Below, piece after piece: positions 1 through 6,009 of a DNA stretch of 6,009 bases. Below the pieces are notes generated by a model. The model saw only the letters and a list, made by a program, of their open reading frames with translations, had not been told where the DNA came from and ran no database searches. Position 1 is the stretch's first letter. Each line of letters starts with the position of its first letter. The stretch is taken from contig JAAYMG010000128.1 of assembly GCA_012521525.1 (NCBI GenBank), forward strand, positions 1 through 6,009, read 5' to 3'. The DNA is from Clostridiales bacterium (lineage in GTDB: Bacteria > Bacillota > Clostridia > Oscillospirales > JAAYOS01). The position numbers were made by a program, and so were the translations under genes.

Positions 1-1
1 A

Positions 2-658
2 TCGTCGCAATTCAACAGGACGGATATCCTTACAGATATTTGCGCCTACAGGAACGGAAGGTTCGTCAATATTTCGATGAACGAGGAAATGGGCTTCAGT
101 GCGGAAGAGGTCAAGCAATACACGATCTTCGGTTCAGACATCAACGGGGACAAGATCTTCGACCTGCCGATGGTTGAAACGCTGCCGTCGTATGAGACCC
201 AGAAGTCGTCGGAGACATTCAGGAAAATAATATGGCGCAATTACAACCTCTATGGCAGGGTAACCGAGGTCATGCAGACCTACCACAACAATTCCGACGG
301 ATGGTACTTCATTCTTCCCGAGCAGTGGCATGACAACCTGTACATCGACCGACGCGACTATGTAAGCGGAGAACGCACTATCGTCTTCTCGATAATGCCG
401 GAAGGGGCGACGATCCCCGTCGACGTTCTTTCGATATATACGCTCACGGGCGACAACAAGGAGGACCGAAGCAGACTGCCGGGTCGGTTCCGCATCGTTA
501 CCGAGCAGACGAAGAGCTCAAGAAGGGACACGATCTTTGCCGCCTATCTGGCCGAGCTGCCGCCGGAGCTTGCGGAGTATGCCATAACCCAGGAGGATGT
601 AGTTAAATCGTTCAAGTTGATACAGACCGAGTGGTTGACCGGGGAGTTGAATTCATGA
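2..658 (+). CDS. FG-GAP/VCBS-repeat-like protein, 5'-truncated by window edge
   Basis: The frame is open from base 2 with no stop before TGA at 656-658, so the gene begins upstream and only its last 218 residues are seen. The internal ATG at 77 is not a convincing start, because coding-like sequence precedes it. Counting from base 2, residues 46-55 read DINGDKIFDL, with Asp/Asn at positions 1, 3, 5 and 9 of the motif. This matches the DxNxDxxxD calcium-binding loop of FG-GAP/VCBS repeats, which usually form extracellular beta-propellers. The following part (about 80-218) is rich in aromatic and beta-type segments and has no TM helix. A signal peptide or lipobox, if present, lies outside the window. 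The stop overlaps the start of the response regulator, so the two are probably co-transcribed and translationally coupled. The function is unknown; a surface or lipoprotein accessory to the two-component pair is an inference. Confidence 0.8.
   Translation, partial: SSQFNRTDILTDICAYRNGRFVNISMNEEMGFSAEEVKQYTIFGSDINGDKIFDLPMVETLPSYETQKSSETFRKIIWRNYNLYGRVTEVMQTYHNNSDGWYFILPEQWHDNLYIDRRDYVSGERTIVFSIMPEGATIPVDVLSIYTLTGDNKEDRSRLPGRFRIVTEQTKSSRRDTIFAAYLAELPPELAEYAITQEDVVKSFKLIQTEWLTGELNS
641..646 (+). promoter_or_regulatory. Ribosome binding site fixing the response-regulator start at 655
   Basis: GGGGAG lies 8 nt before the ATG at 655. An in-frame GTG at 631 would add eight residues that do not fit the receiver domain and would leave this site inside the gene, so the ATG is preferred. 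The site lies within the end of the upstream gene, consistent with translational coupling. Confidence 0.7.
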
Positions 659-1341
659 GAAAGGTTTTAGTTTTGGAAGACGAAGCAAGTATTCGGGGAT
701 TCGTCGTTATCAATCTGAAACGTGCCGGATACCAGGTGCTCGAGGCAGAGACCGGAGAGCAGGCTTTGCAGGTACTTGCGGACAATCCGGACGTTTCGGT
801 AGCTCTGCTTGACATAATGCTGCCCGATATGGACGGGTTTGAGGTATGCCGCAGGATACGCTCAAAGAACTCTTCCATCGGCATAATAATGCTCACCGCA
901 AGATCACAGGAAGTGGACAAGGTCACGGGACTTATGACAGGTGCGGACGACTATGTGACAAAGCCATTCTCGCCGACCGAACTCATTGCAAGGATAGACG
1001 CGATCTGCCGGCGTGTCGGTATCGAGGAGAGCCCGCCGTCAAACGAGCTCCACAGCGGACCTTTCCAGCTCAACGTCAAGAACAGGACACTGGAGAAGGA
1101 CGGGAAAAGGATAAGGCTCACACAGGTGGAGTTTTCGATCATGAAGCTCTTCATGGAAAATCCCGACCGCGCGCTTTCGCGTGAAGAGATCCTCAACCAG
1201 GTATGGGGAAAGGACTATTTCAGCGACCTGAAAATAGTGGACGTCAACATCAGGCGTCTTAGGATGAAGATCGAAGACGACCCCACGAACCCGGAATTCA
1301 TCACTACCATCTGGGGATACGGGTATAAGTGGGGGAGATAG
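655..1341 (+). CDS. OmpR/PhoB-family response regulator
   Basis: This is a 228-residue cytoplasmic DNA-binding regulator, the usual length for the family. The N-terminal receiver domain (about 1-120) has the acidic pocket E8-D9-E10, the phospho-acceptor D53 in LLDIMLPDMDG, the switch residue T81 in IIMLTAR, and K103 in VTKPF. The C-terminal winged helix (about 133-228) shows the typical run from LTQVEFSIMKLFMENP through REEILNQVWG and the recognition-helix segment VDVNIRRLRMKIE, and ends in the WGYGYKW beta-hairpin. It should be phosphorylated by the histidine kinase encoded just downstream and then bind direct-repeat operators. ATG 655 overlaps the previous gene's TGA by 4 nt. It resembles PhoP/ResD/WalR-type regulators in general, but I cannot assign a specific regulon, so no symbol is given. 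Confidence 0.96.
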   Translation: MRKVLVLEDEASIRGFVVINLKRAGYQVLEAETGEQALQVLADNPDVSVALLDIMLPDMDGFEVCRRIRSKNSSIGIIMLTARSQEVDKVTGLMTGADDYVTKPFSPTELIARIDAICRRVGIEESPPSNELHSGPFQLNVKNRTLEKDGKRIRLTQVEFSIMKLFMENPDRALSREEILNQVWGKDYFSDLKIVDVNIRRLRMKIEDDPTNPEFITTIWGYGYKWGR

Positions 1342-1436
1342 TTGCCTGCTGATAGTTTCTGCCGGGTCCGTATCCGACGGTATGGACGAGAGATACTGCG
1401 ATCTCCTATGGATATATTTTGGGGTGTTGCCAGGCT

Positions 1437-2903
1437 ATGAACAGATCGGGAAAGCTGAAAATATTCGGGATCAGGAAAAGCCCCCGCAATTCAAGGATGC
1501 GTGGGATCAAGAACAGGTGGATCGTCAACAGCCTGAGCATTGTCGTTATAATCCTTGTCGTAGTTATCGGATTTTTTTCTGTGTACATCACCGACTACTA
1601 CTACACCAATTTACTGACCTCGCTTGAGCAAAGGGCACAGGGCACAGCACGTTTTTTCAACAGCTATCTCAACGTGAGTTATTCGGACTACTATACTAGT
1701 GCATACCAGTACTCCGAGCGGTTTGAGGAGAAGAACAAGCTTGAGCTGCAGTTTATCAACTCTACCGGGCACATCGACATATCGACATCCGGTCTGGTAG
1801 CGGGGAGCACTCCGAACACTCCCGATGTCACCGGGGCGCTGAAGGGCGGCATGCTGTCGTCCTGGATCGGGATAGACCAGTCGACCGGGGAACGCGTACT
1901 TGCGGTTTCAGCTCCGCTGCTCTTTTCCAACAACCAGGTAGTCGGGGCTGTACGGTACGTGACAAGCCTGAAGATAGTCGATCGCCAGATAATCACGCTT
2001 ATTCTGATTGCCTTTTCTATCGGCCTAACTATAATAATATTCGTTATCATGTCGAACCTGTATTTTATCAGATCGATCGTAAACCCTGTCAGAGAAATAA
2101 ACGAGATCGCGAAAAAGATAGCCGCAGGGAGCTATGGGGTCAGGATCGACAAGGAGTTCAACGATGAGATCGGAGAACTCTGCGACACCATCAACAACCT
2201 GTCGGTGGAGATCCGCAACGCGGAAAAAATGAAGAACGATTTCATCTCATCCGTTTCCCATGAGATCCGGACCCCTCTTACGGCCATATCGGGCTGGGGT
2301 GAGACACTGATGTATATGGACGACGCGGAGGAGATGAAGAAGGGCGTAGCGATCATAATGAAGGAAGCAAAACGCCTGATGAAGCTTGTTGAGGAACTGC
2401 TTGAGTTTACCATGCTGGACAGCGGCCGCCTAAAAATGAGGATGGACAAGATCGATGTTGCCATGGAGTTTGAGGAGGTCGTCTATATGTATATGGACAG
2501 CCTCAGGAAAGAAGGCATAGTGCTGGACTACACATTCGACGAAAATATACCGGAAATAACCGGTGACAGCGAGAGGCTGAAACAGGTTTTCTTCAACTTG
2601 CTTGACAATGCGGCAAAGCACGGCGGATCGGGCGAGAAGATCGATGCCTCGATCACAAGCGATAAAGACTGGGTGATAATACGGATCAGAGACTATGGAC
2701 CCGGGATCCCGGAGGAGGACCTTGGCTTTGTAAAGCAGAAATTCTATAAGGGTTCTTCCCAGGCAAGGGGCAGCGGAATAGGACTCGCTATAGCAAATGA
2801 CGTCATAAATGCTCACAACGGCGAGTTGATCATTGAGAATGCAGAACCAAAAGGGACGCTTGTTACGGTAAAGCTGCCGATAAGGATAAAAGCCAATAAG
2901 TAA
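1437..2903 (+). CDS. HAMP-domain sensor histidine kinase
   Basis: This is a 488-residue membrane kinase and the probable partner of the preceding regulator. Starting at ATG 1437 (GGGGTG 10 nt upstream), a basic 27-residue leader is followed by TM1 (about 28-51), an extracytoplasmic sensor region (about 52-184), TM2 (about 185-208) and a HAMP linker (about 206-260). The HisKA domain has the phospho-acceptor H275 in SVSHEIRTPLTAI. The HATPase domain shows the N box FFNLLDNAAKH (N387, N391), the G1 box DYGPGIP (D419, G421, G423) and the G2 box GSGIGLAIA (445-453). All catalytic motifs are intact. The sensor region could be a small Cache/PAS-like fold, but I see no ligand-specific motif. A TTG at 1419 in the same frame is an alternative start adding six residues. 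A 95-bp gap separates it from the regulator gene, longer than is usual for such pairs. Confidence 0.95.
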   Translation: MNRSGKLKIFGIRKSPRNSRMRGIKNRWIVNSLSIVVIILVVVIGFFSVYITDYYYTNLLTSLEQRAQGTARFFNSYLNVSYSDYYTSAYQYSERFEEKNKLELQFINSTGHIDISTSGLVAGSTPNTPDVTGALKGGMLSSWIGIDQSTGERVLAVSAPLLFSNNQVVGAVRYVTSLKIVDRQIITLILIAFSIGLTIIIFVIMSNLYFIRSIVNPVREINEIAKKIAAGSYGVRIDKEFNDEIGELCDTINNLSVEIRNAEKMKNDFISSVSHEIRTPLTAISGWGETLMYMDDAEEMKKGVAIIMKEAKRLMKLVEELLEFTMLDSGRLKMRMDKIDVAMEFEEVVYMYMDSLRKEGIVLDYTFDENIPEITGDSERLKQVFFNLLDNAAKHGGSGEKIDASITSDKDWVIIRIRDYGPGIPEEDLGFVKQKFYKGSSQARGSGIGLAIANDVINAHNGELIIENAEPKGTLVTVKLPIRIKANK

Positions 2904-2932
2904 GCTTCTCTTTTAACAACGCTGAACACGGC

Positions 2933-2937
2933 GGAGG
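2933..2937 (+). promoter_or_regulatory. Ribosome binding site of the DUF1385 gene
   Basis: GGAGG lies 3 nt before ATG 2941 and 6 nt before the adjacent in-frame ATG 2944. The spacing favours the second ATG. The choice changes the protein by one Met only. Confidence 0.7.
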
Positions 2938-2943
2938 AAAATG

Positions 2944-3885
2944 ATGACTGAAAGAAAAAACGGACGGGATTTCCGTACAACGATCGGTGGACAGGCTCTT
3001 ATCGAGGGAATACTCATGCTTGGGCCACAGAAAGCGGCGATCGTGGTAAATACGCCGCAGGGACACCGTGTAAAGGAAATGCAGGTAAAGAGAGTCAAAG
3101 ACAGATTCCCGATACTGGGACTGCCGCTGATCCGCGGCATGTTCAATTTCTTTGATTCTTTGCGTATCGGTATTGGGGCGCTGATGTATTCGGCAGACTT
3201 CGTTGATGACAGTGACGAGAAAGGCAAGTTTGAGCGTTGGCTCGAAAAAAGATTTACCAAAGAGAAAGCCGACAGGTTCGTGATGGGTTTTGCGCTGATT
3301 CTCGGGATACTCTTGCCAATAGGGATATTTATCCTCCTGCCGACACTGATTGCAGGTTTGCTGGGAAGTGCCATAGGTTCCGGTATACTCAGGAATCTCC
3401 TTGAGGGCGCTCTCAGGATCGCGATCTTCCTTCTATATCTGATGTTCGTCTCCAGGATGGACGAGATGAAGCGAATTTTTGCGTACCATGGGGCAGAGCA
3501 TAAGTCGATAGCGTGCTATGAAGCCGGTGAAGAGCTGACGGTCGAGAATGTAAGGAAACATTCGCGGCATCACCCCAGGTGCGGGACCAGTTTTCTTTTT
3601 GTAGTGATGATCATAAGCATTCTGGTGTTTTCATTTGTGCGGTGGTCGAATCCCGTGCTCCGCGTGATAATGCGCCTGGTCCTGCTGCCTGCAGTCGTAG
3701 GGATTAGCTATGAGATAAACAGGTTTGCCGGAAGATATGATAATCTTTTTACAAGGATACTTCGGGCCCCGGGTATGTGGCTTCAGAACCTGACTACAAG
3801 GGAGCCCGATGATTCCATGATGGAAGTGGCTATCGATGCCCTCACACGGGTGATACCTGATCAGGAGGGACTGGACCGCTGGTGA
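2944..3885 (+). CDS. DUF1385 family (YqhQ-like) membrane protein
   Basis: This is a 313-residue multi-pass inner-membrane protein of unknown biochemical function. The N-terminal signature GGQALIEGILMLGP (residues 15-28) is the family hallmark. Hydrophobic segments lie at about 112-140, 152-170, 216-234 and 238-256. Between the second and third is the conserved polar loop: YHGAEHKSI (H182, E185, H186) followed by ENVRKHSRHHPRCGTSF (H209, H210, R212, C213). Clustered His, Glu and Cys residues suggest metal binding or catalysis at the membrane face, but this is inference. The family corresponds to B. subtilis YqhQ and in Bacillota often sits next to prmC, as it does here. It follows the kinase after 40 bp without an obvious terminator or promoter, so read-through from the two-component operon is possible. 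Confidence 0.93.
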   Translation: MTERKNGRDFRTTIGGQALIEGILMLGPQKAAIVVNTPQGHRVKEMQVKRVKDRFPILGLPLIRGMFNFFDSLRIGIGALMYSADFVDDSDEKGKFERWLEKRFTKEKADRFVMGFALILGILLPIGIFILLPTLIAGLLGSAIGSGILRNLLEGALRIAIFLLYLMFVSRMDEMKRIFAYHGAEHKSIACYEAGEELTVENVRKHSRHHPRCGTSFLFVVMIISILVFSFVRWSNPVLRVIMRLVLLPAVVGISYEINRFAGRYDNLFTRILRAPGMWLQNLTTREPDDSMMEVAIDALTRVIPDQEGLDRW

Positions 3886-3915
3886 GATGAGCCGGCTACC
3901 GAGTATAAGCTGTAT

Positions 3916-3920
3916 GGGGG
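3916..3920 (+). promoter_or_regulatory. Ribosome binding site supporting the GTG start of prmC
   Basis: GGGGG lies 7 nt before GTG 3928. The ATG at 3914 is in a different frame and the next in-frame ATG (3955) would remove the first nine residues of the N-terminal helical domain, so GTG is the best start. Confidence 0.6.
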
Positions 3921-3927
3921 ACGGGAC

Positions 3928-4788
3928 GTGGCAACGACATATAATGACCTTTATATGGATATAAGGCAGCAGCTTATCAACAACGGAATTTCCCAGCCGT
4001 CTTTGGAAGCTCGTGAAATAGTATCCTATGTCGCAGGAAAGACGAGGGAAGAATTTTTCAGGGACGCCAGGATATATGTTTCGGAACATGTATACCGCGG
4101 CTCCTATGAGCTGCTTGAGAGAAGACTCAAGGGTGAACCGCTGGCCTATATAATCGGCGAGTGGGAGTTTATGGGCATCCCGCTCGACATAGATCCGAGT
4201 GTGCTGATACCGAGAGTTGACACCGAGCTGCTGGCGGAAGAGGCTATCAAGTGGCTTGACGGGAAAAAAGAGTGCCGCGTTCTTGACCTTTGTACGGGAA
4301 GCGGCTGCCTGGGGATCGCAATTGCGATGAACACACCGCCCGATTGCCGGGTGGTTTTGGCTGATATTTCGAAGAAGGCGCTTGCGGTCGCGCGCAGGAA
4401 TATCAGACGGCATGGACTGACAGGCCGCGTCGCGTGCGTACTGGCCGATGCCACGAAGCCGGGTTCAGTTTCACTGGGCTCTTTTGACCTGATAGTTTCC
4501 AACCCACCGTATATACCGTCAGACGATATAATGAAGCTCGATCCTTCCGTTAAAAATTACGAACCGCATATAGCGCTCAACGGAGGCGATGACGGACTCA
4601 GGTATTTCAGGTATATAGCATCAGGATACTATCCGCTGCTGAAAAGAGGTGCAGCACTGATGTTTGAATGCGGAATCGGGCAGGCTCAGCATGTTCGGGA
4701 TATCCTGCTTAAGAACGGCTATTCGGACATCAGGATCCTGAAGGACACCCAGGGTATCGAGAGGGTCGTAACATGTATTCTTGAATAA
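3928..4788 (+). CDS. prmC: Peptide chain release factor N5-glutamine methyltransferase (HemK family)
   Basis: PrmC uses S-adenosylmethionine to methylate the glutamine of the GGQ motif in release factors RF1 and RF2, which raises their peptide-release activity. The 286-residue length is normal. An N-terminal helical substrate-recognition domain (about 1-85) leads into LIPRVDTELL, a variant of the family's PR-x-[DE]-TE segment. The Rossmann methyltransferase fold follows: SAM-binding motif I VLDLCTGSGCLGIA (118-131), an acidic strand end VVLADIS for the ribose, and the catalytic NPPY tetrad N192-P193-P194-Y195, which holds the target amide. Later family blocks EPHIALNGGDDGL and KDTQGIERVV are also present. 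The start is GTG. The gene lies 42 bp after the DUF1385 gene and probably shares its transcript. In many Bacillota prfA, encoding its substrate RF1, is adjacent; here recA follows instead. Confidence 0.96.
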   Translation: MATTYNDLYMDIRQQLINNGISQPSLEAREIVSYVAGKTREEFFRDARIYVSEHVYRGSYELLERRLKGEPLAYIIGEWEFMGIPLDIDPSVLIPRVDTELLAEEAIKWLDGKKECRVLDLCTGSGCLGIAIAMNTPPDCRVVLADISKKALAVARRNIRRHGLTGRVACVLADATKPGSVSLGSFDLIVSNPPYIPSDDIMKLDPSVKNYEPHIALNGGDDGLRYFRYIASGYYPLLKRGAALMFECGIGQAQHVRDILLKNGYSDIRILKDTQGIERVVTCILE

Positions 4789-4822
4789 CTCTCTTAAATC
4801 AATTAAAATATTGTAAATAATC

Positions 4823-4832
4823 ATTGTACAAT
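4823..4832 (+). repeat. Perfect 10-bp palindrome over the recA -35 element (candidate operator)
   Basis: ATTGTACAAT equals its own reverse complement and covers the -35 hexamer. The hexamer AATCAT occurs on each side (4819-4824 and 4830-4835), 11 bp apart and so on the same helix face. A related half, ATTGTA, is also at 4810-4815. Position and symmetry would suit a repressor site, but it does not match the Gram-positive LexA consensus and its role is inference. Confidence 0.35.
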
Positions 4833-4852
4833 CATCGCACAGGCTGTATAAT
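4824..4852 (+). promoter_or_regulatory. Sigma-A-type promoter for recA
   Basis: A perfect -10 hexamer TATAAT (4847-4852) is preceded at 17 bp by TTGTAC (4824-4829), which keeps the TTG of the -35 consensus but has only three of six matches. The surrounding spacer is clearly richer in A+T than the flanking genes. Transcription would begin near 4858-4860, giving a leader of about 35 nt. No GC-rich hairpin with a U-run separates prmC from this promoter, so some read-through from prmC is possible. Confidence 0.7.
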
Positions 4853-4857
4853 GTTCT

Positions 4858-4874
4858 TACCAATAAATACCAAT
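4858..4874 (+). repeat. Direct repeat TACCAAT x2 in the recA leader
   Basis: TACCAAT at 4858-4864 is repeated at 4868-4874 with AAA between, a 10-bp period. It starts about where transcription is predicted to begin and ends just before the ribosome binding site. It could be a protein-binding site or chance in an A+T-rich leader. Confidence 0.4.
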
Positions 4875-4876
4875 CA

Positions 4877-4884
4877 AGAAGGGA
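4877..4884 (+). promoter_or_regulatory. Ribosome binding site placing the recA start at 4894
   Basis: AGAAGGGA ends directly before ATG 4885, too close for initiation there, but lies 9 nt before ATG 4894. The second ATG also gives the family-typical N-terminus MDKKKAL, so 4894 is chosen over 4885. Confidence 0.7.
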
Positions 4885-4893
4885 ATGCCTGAT

Positions 4894-5997
4894 ATGGATA
4901 AAAAGAAGGCTTTGGAAACAGCGATCGCGCAGATCGAAAAGATGTACGGAAAGAAATCCGTTATGAGACTCGGCGAAAAAAGCGAGATGGCCGTAAGCGC
5001 CATTTCCACCGGATCCCTGACCCTGGACCTGGCGCTCGGTATCGGCGGGATCCCCCGCGGAAGGATCATCGAGATATTCGGGCCCGAGTCATCCGGTAAG
5101 ACTACTCTCGCACTCCATTGCATAGCCGAGGCACAAAAAGCGGGCGGGGAAGCCGCGTTCATAGATGCCGAGCATGCTCTCGATCCCGTGTATGCCGAGG
5201 CACTCGGTGTTGATGTCGATAATCTTCTCATTTCCCAGCCGGATACGGGCGAGCAGGCATTGGAGATCACTGAAGCACTTGTCAGGAGCGGAGCGATAGA
5301 TATCGTTGTCGTCGACTCCGTAGCTGCGCTCGTTCCCCGAAGCGAGATCGAAGGGGTCATGGGCGAGTCGTTTGTAGGCCTTCAGGCAAGGCTCATGTCG
5401 CAGGCCCTTCGAAAACTGGCAGGAGTCATATCAAAGACAAACAGCACAGTTATTTTCATCAACCAGCTTCGTGAAAAGATCGGTGTAGTCTACGGATCAA
5501 ATGAGACGACTACAGGAGGACGCGCACTGAAGTTCTATTCAAGCGTACGCATCGATATCCGTCGAACCGAATGGATAAAATCCGGTTCCGAAAATATCGG
5601 CGGACGCACACGCGCCCGAGTGGTCAAAAATAAGATGGCTCCTCCCTTCAGAGAGGGTGAGTTCGATATAATCTTCGGCGAGGGTATTTCGCGCGTGGGA
5701 GAGATCATCGATCTGGGCGTAAAAATCGGCGCCATAACCAAAAGCGGATCATGGTTTTCTATCGGAGAAGAAAGGATAGGCCAGGGCAGGGAAGCCGCAA
5801 AGCAGTTCCTGAAGGACAACCCCGAAACTGCGAAAAAGGTGGAAGATCAGATAAGGGCGCTGGTAAAAGATGACCCGTTTGCTTTCTCCAAAGGCAAGGC
5901 GGGGAGCAAGGTCGCTCCCGTGAAGATCGCCGGTCAGGGAGTTCCCGCAACTCAACCAGTAGACATTGAGGCAGACGACCTGGATGAAGAAATCTGA
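4894..5997 (+). CDS. recA: Recombinase RecA
   Basis: RecA polymerises on single-stranded DNA, catalyses ATP-dependent homologous pairing and strand exchange, and promotes LexA self-cleavage in the SOS response. The 367-residue protein is full length. It has an N-terminal helix and linker (1-30), Walker A GPESSGKTT (63-71, K69), the catalytic glutamate E93 in FIDAEHALDP, Walker B VVVDS (D141), and the allosteric Q191 in FINQLR. Loop L1 (about 154-163) and loop L2 (about 192-208) are present but carry unusual residues: F160 where E. coli has H163, and S202-N203 where most RecAs have Asn-Pro. The C-terminal domain ends in the usual acidic tail ADDLDEEI. The gene has its own promoter in the A+T-rich spacer after prmC, without a canonical GAAC-N4-GTTC SOS box. 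TGA is at 5995-5997. Confidence 0.98.
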   Translation: MDKKKALETAIAQIEKMYGKKSVMRLGEKSEMAVSAISTGSLTLDLALGIGGIPRGRIIEIFGPESSGKTTLALHCIAEAQKAGGEAAFIDAEHALDPVYAEALGVDVDNLLISQPDTGEQALEITEALVRSGAIDIVVVDSVAALVPRSEIEGVMGESFVGLQARLMSQALRKLAGVISKTNSTVIFINQLREKIGVVYGSNETTTGGRALKFYSSVRIDIRRTEWIKSGSENIGGRTRARVVKNKMAPPFREGEFDIIFGEGISRVGEIIDLGVKIGAITKSGSWFSIGEERIGQGREAAKQFLKDNPETAKKVEDQIRALVKDDPFAFSKGKAGSKVAPVKIAGQGVPATQPVDIEADDLDEEI

Positions 5998-6009
5998 TTT
6001 GACCGATGG

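Noticed and set aside
634..662. TTGACC (634-639) as a -35 element of a promoter before the response regulator
   Set aside because: No -10-like hexamer is found at 16-18 bp; the overlap with the upstream gene favours co-transcription.
1382..1627. An 81-codon + strand frame starting upstream of the kinase
   Set aside because: It runs out of frame through the kinase TM1 coding region, and has no domain and no good ribosome binding site.
2913..3374. A 153-codon - strand frame opposite the DUF1385 gene
   Set aside because: It is serine/isoleucine-rich low-complexity translation opposite a conserved gene, with no recognisable domain.
3631..4413. A 260-codon open frame on the - strand across the end of the DUF1385 gene and the start of prmC
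   Set aside because: It lies wholly opposite two well-supported genes plus their spacer, resembles no family I know, and is the expected shadow of their codon usage.
4713..4724. SOS-box-like sequence GAAC-GGCT-ATTC within prmC
   Set aside because: It has one mismatch in the core, lies inside conserved prmC coding sequence about 100 bp upstream of the recA -35 element, and is probably chance.
4789..4822. Possible terminator after prmC
   Set aside because: The stretch is A+T-rich but has no GC-rich stem followed by a T-run.
4857..5360. A 167-codon - strand frame opposite the start of recA
   Set aside because: Its composition is the mirror of recA codons and it reads through the recA promoter region.
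5998..6009. Possible start of recX after recA (ATG at 6006, or TTG at 5999)
   Set aside because: recX often follows recA, but only 12 bases remain and they cannot show a gene.

Overview
The window holds six genes, all on the + strand and tightly packed, and looks like an ordinary chromosomal segment of a Gram-positive anaerobe. The gene set (an FG-GAP-like protein, an OmpR-type two-component pair, a DUF1385/YqhQ protein, prmC and recA) and the protein signatures point to Bacillota, most likely class Clostridia. This assignment rests on remembered family features, not a search, and a finer placement is not justified. I see no mobile element, CRISPR array, tRNA or rRNA, and no frameshift in any gene.

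Layout. Positions 2-658 carry the 3' part of a secreted or surface-type protein with a calcium-binding FG-GAP/VCBS-like motif. Its stop codon overlaps the start of an OmpR-family response regulator (655-1341) in an ATGA junction. After a 95-bp gap comes a two-TM HAMP sensor histidine kinase (1437-2903). These three probably form a signalling unit: the regulator and kinase are a cognate pair, and the overlapping upstream gene may be an accessory or co-regulated envelope protein.

The second half is housekeeping. A DUF1385 membrane protein (2944-3885) follows the kinase after 40 bp with a strong ribosome binding site. prmC (GTG start, 3928-4788) follows 42 bp later and encodes the methyltransferase that modifies the GGQ glutamine of release factors. 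The usual partner gene prfA is not next to it. An AT-rich 105-bp spacer then carries a good sigma-A-type promoter, and recA (4894-5997) follows, complete to its acidic tail. The window ends 12 bases after recA.

Points most worth checking are the recA control region, which lacks a canonical GAAC-N4-GTTC SOS box but has a perfect 10-bp palindrome over the -35 element and a 10-bp-period direct repeat near the predicted start of transcription, and unusual residues in both DNA-binding loops of RecA. I found no convincing sign of a wholly new system here.
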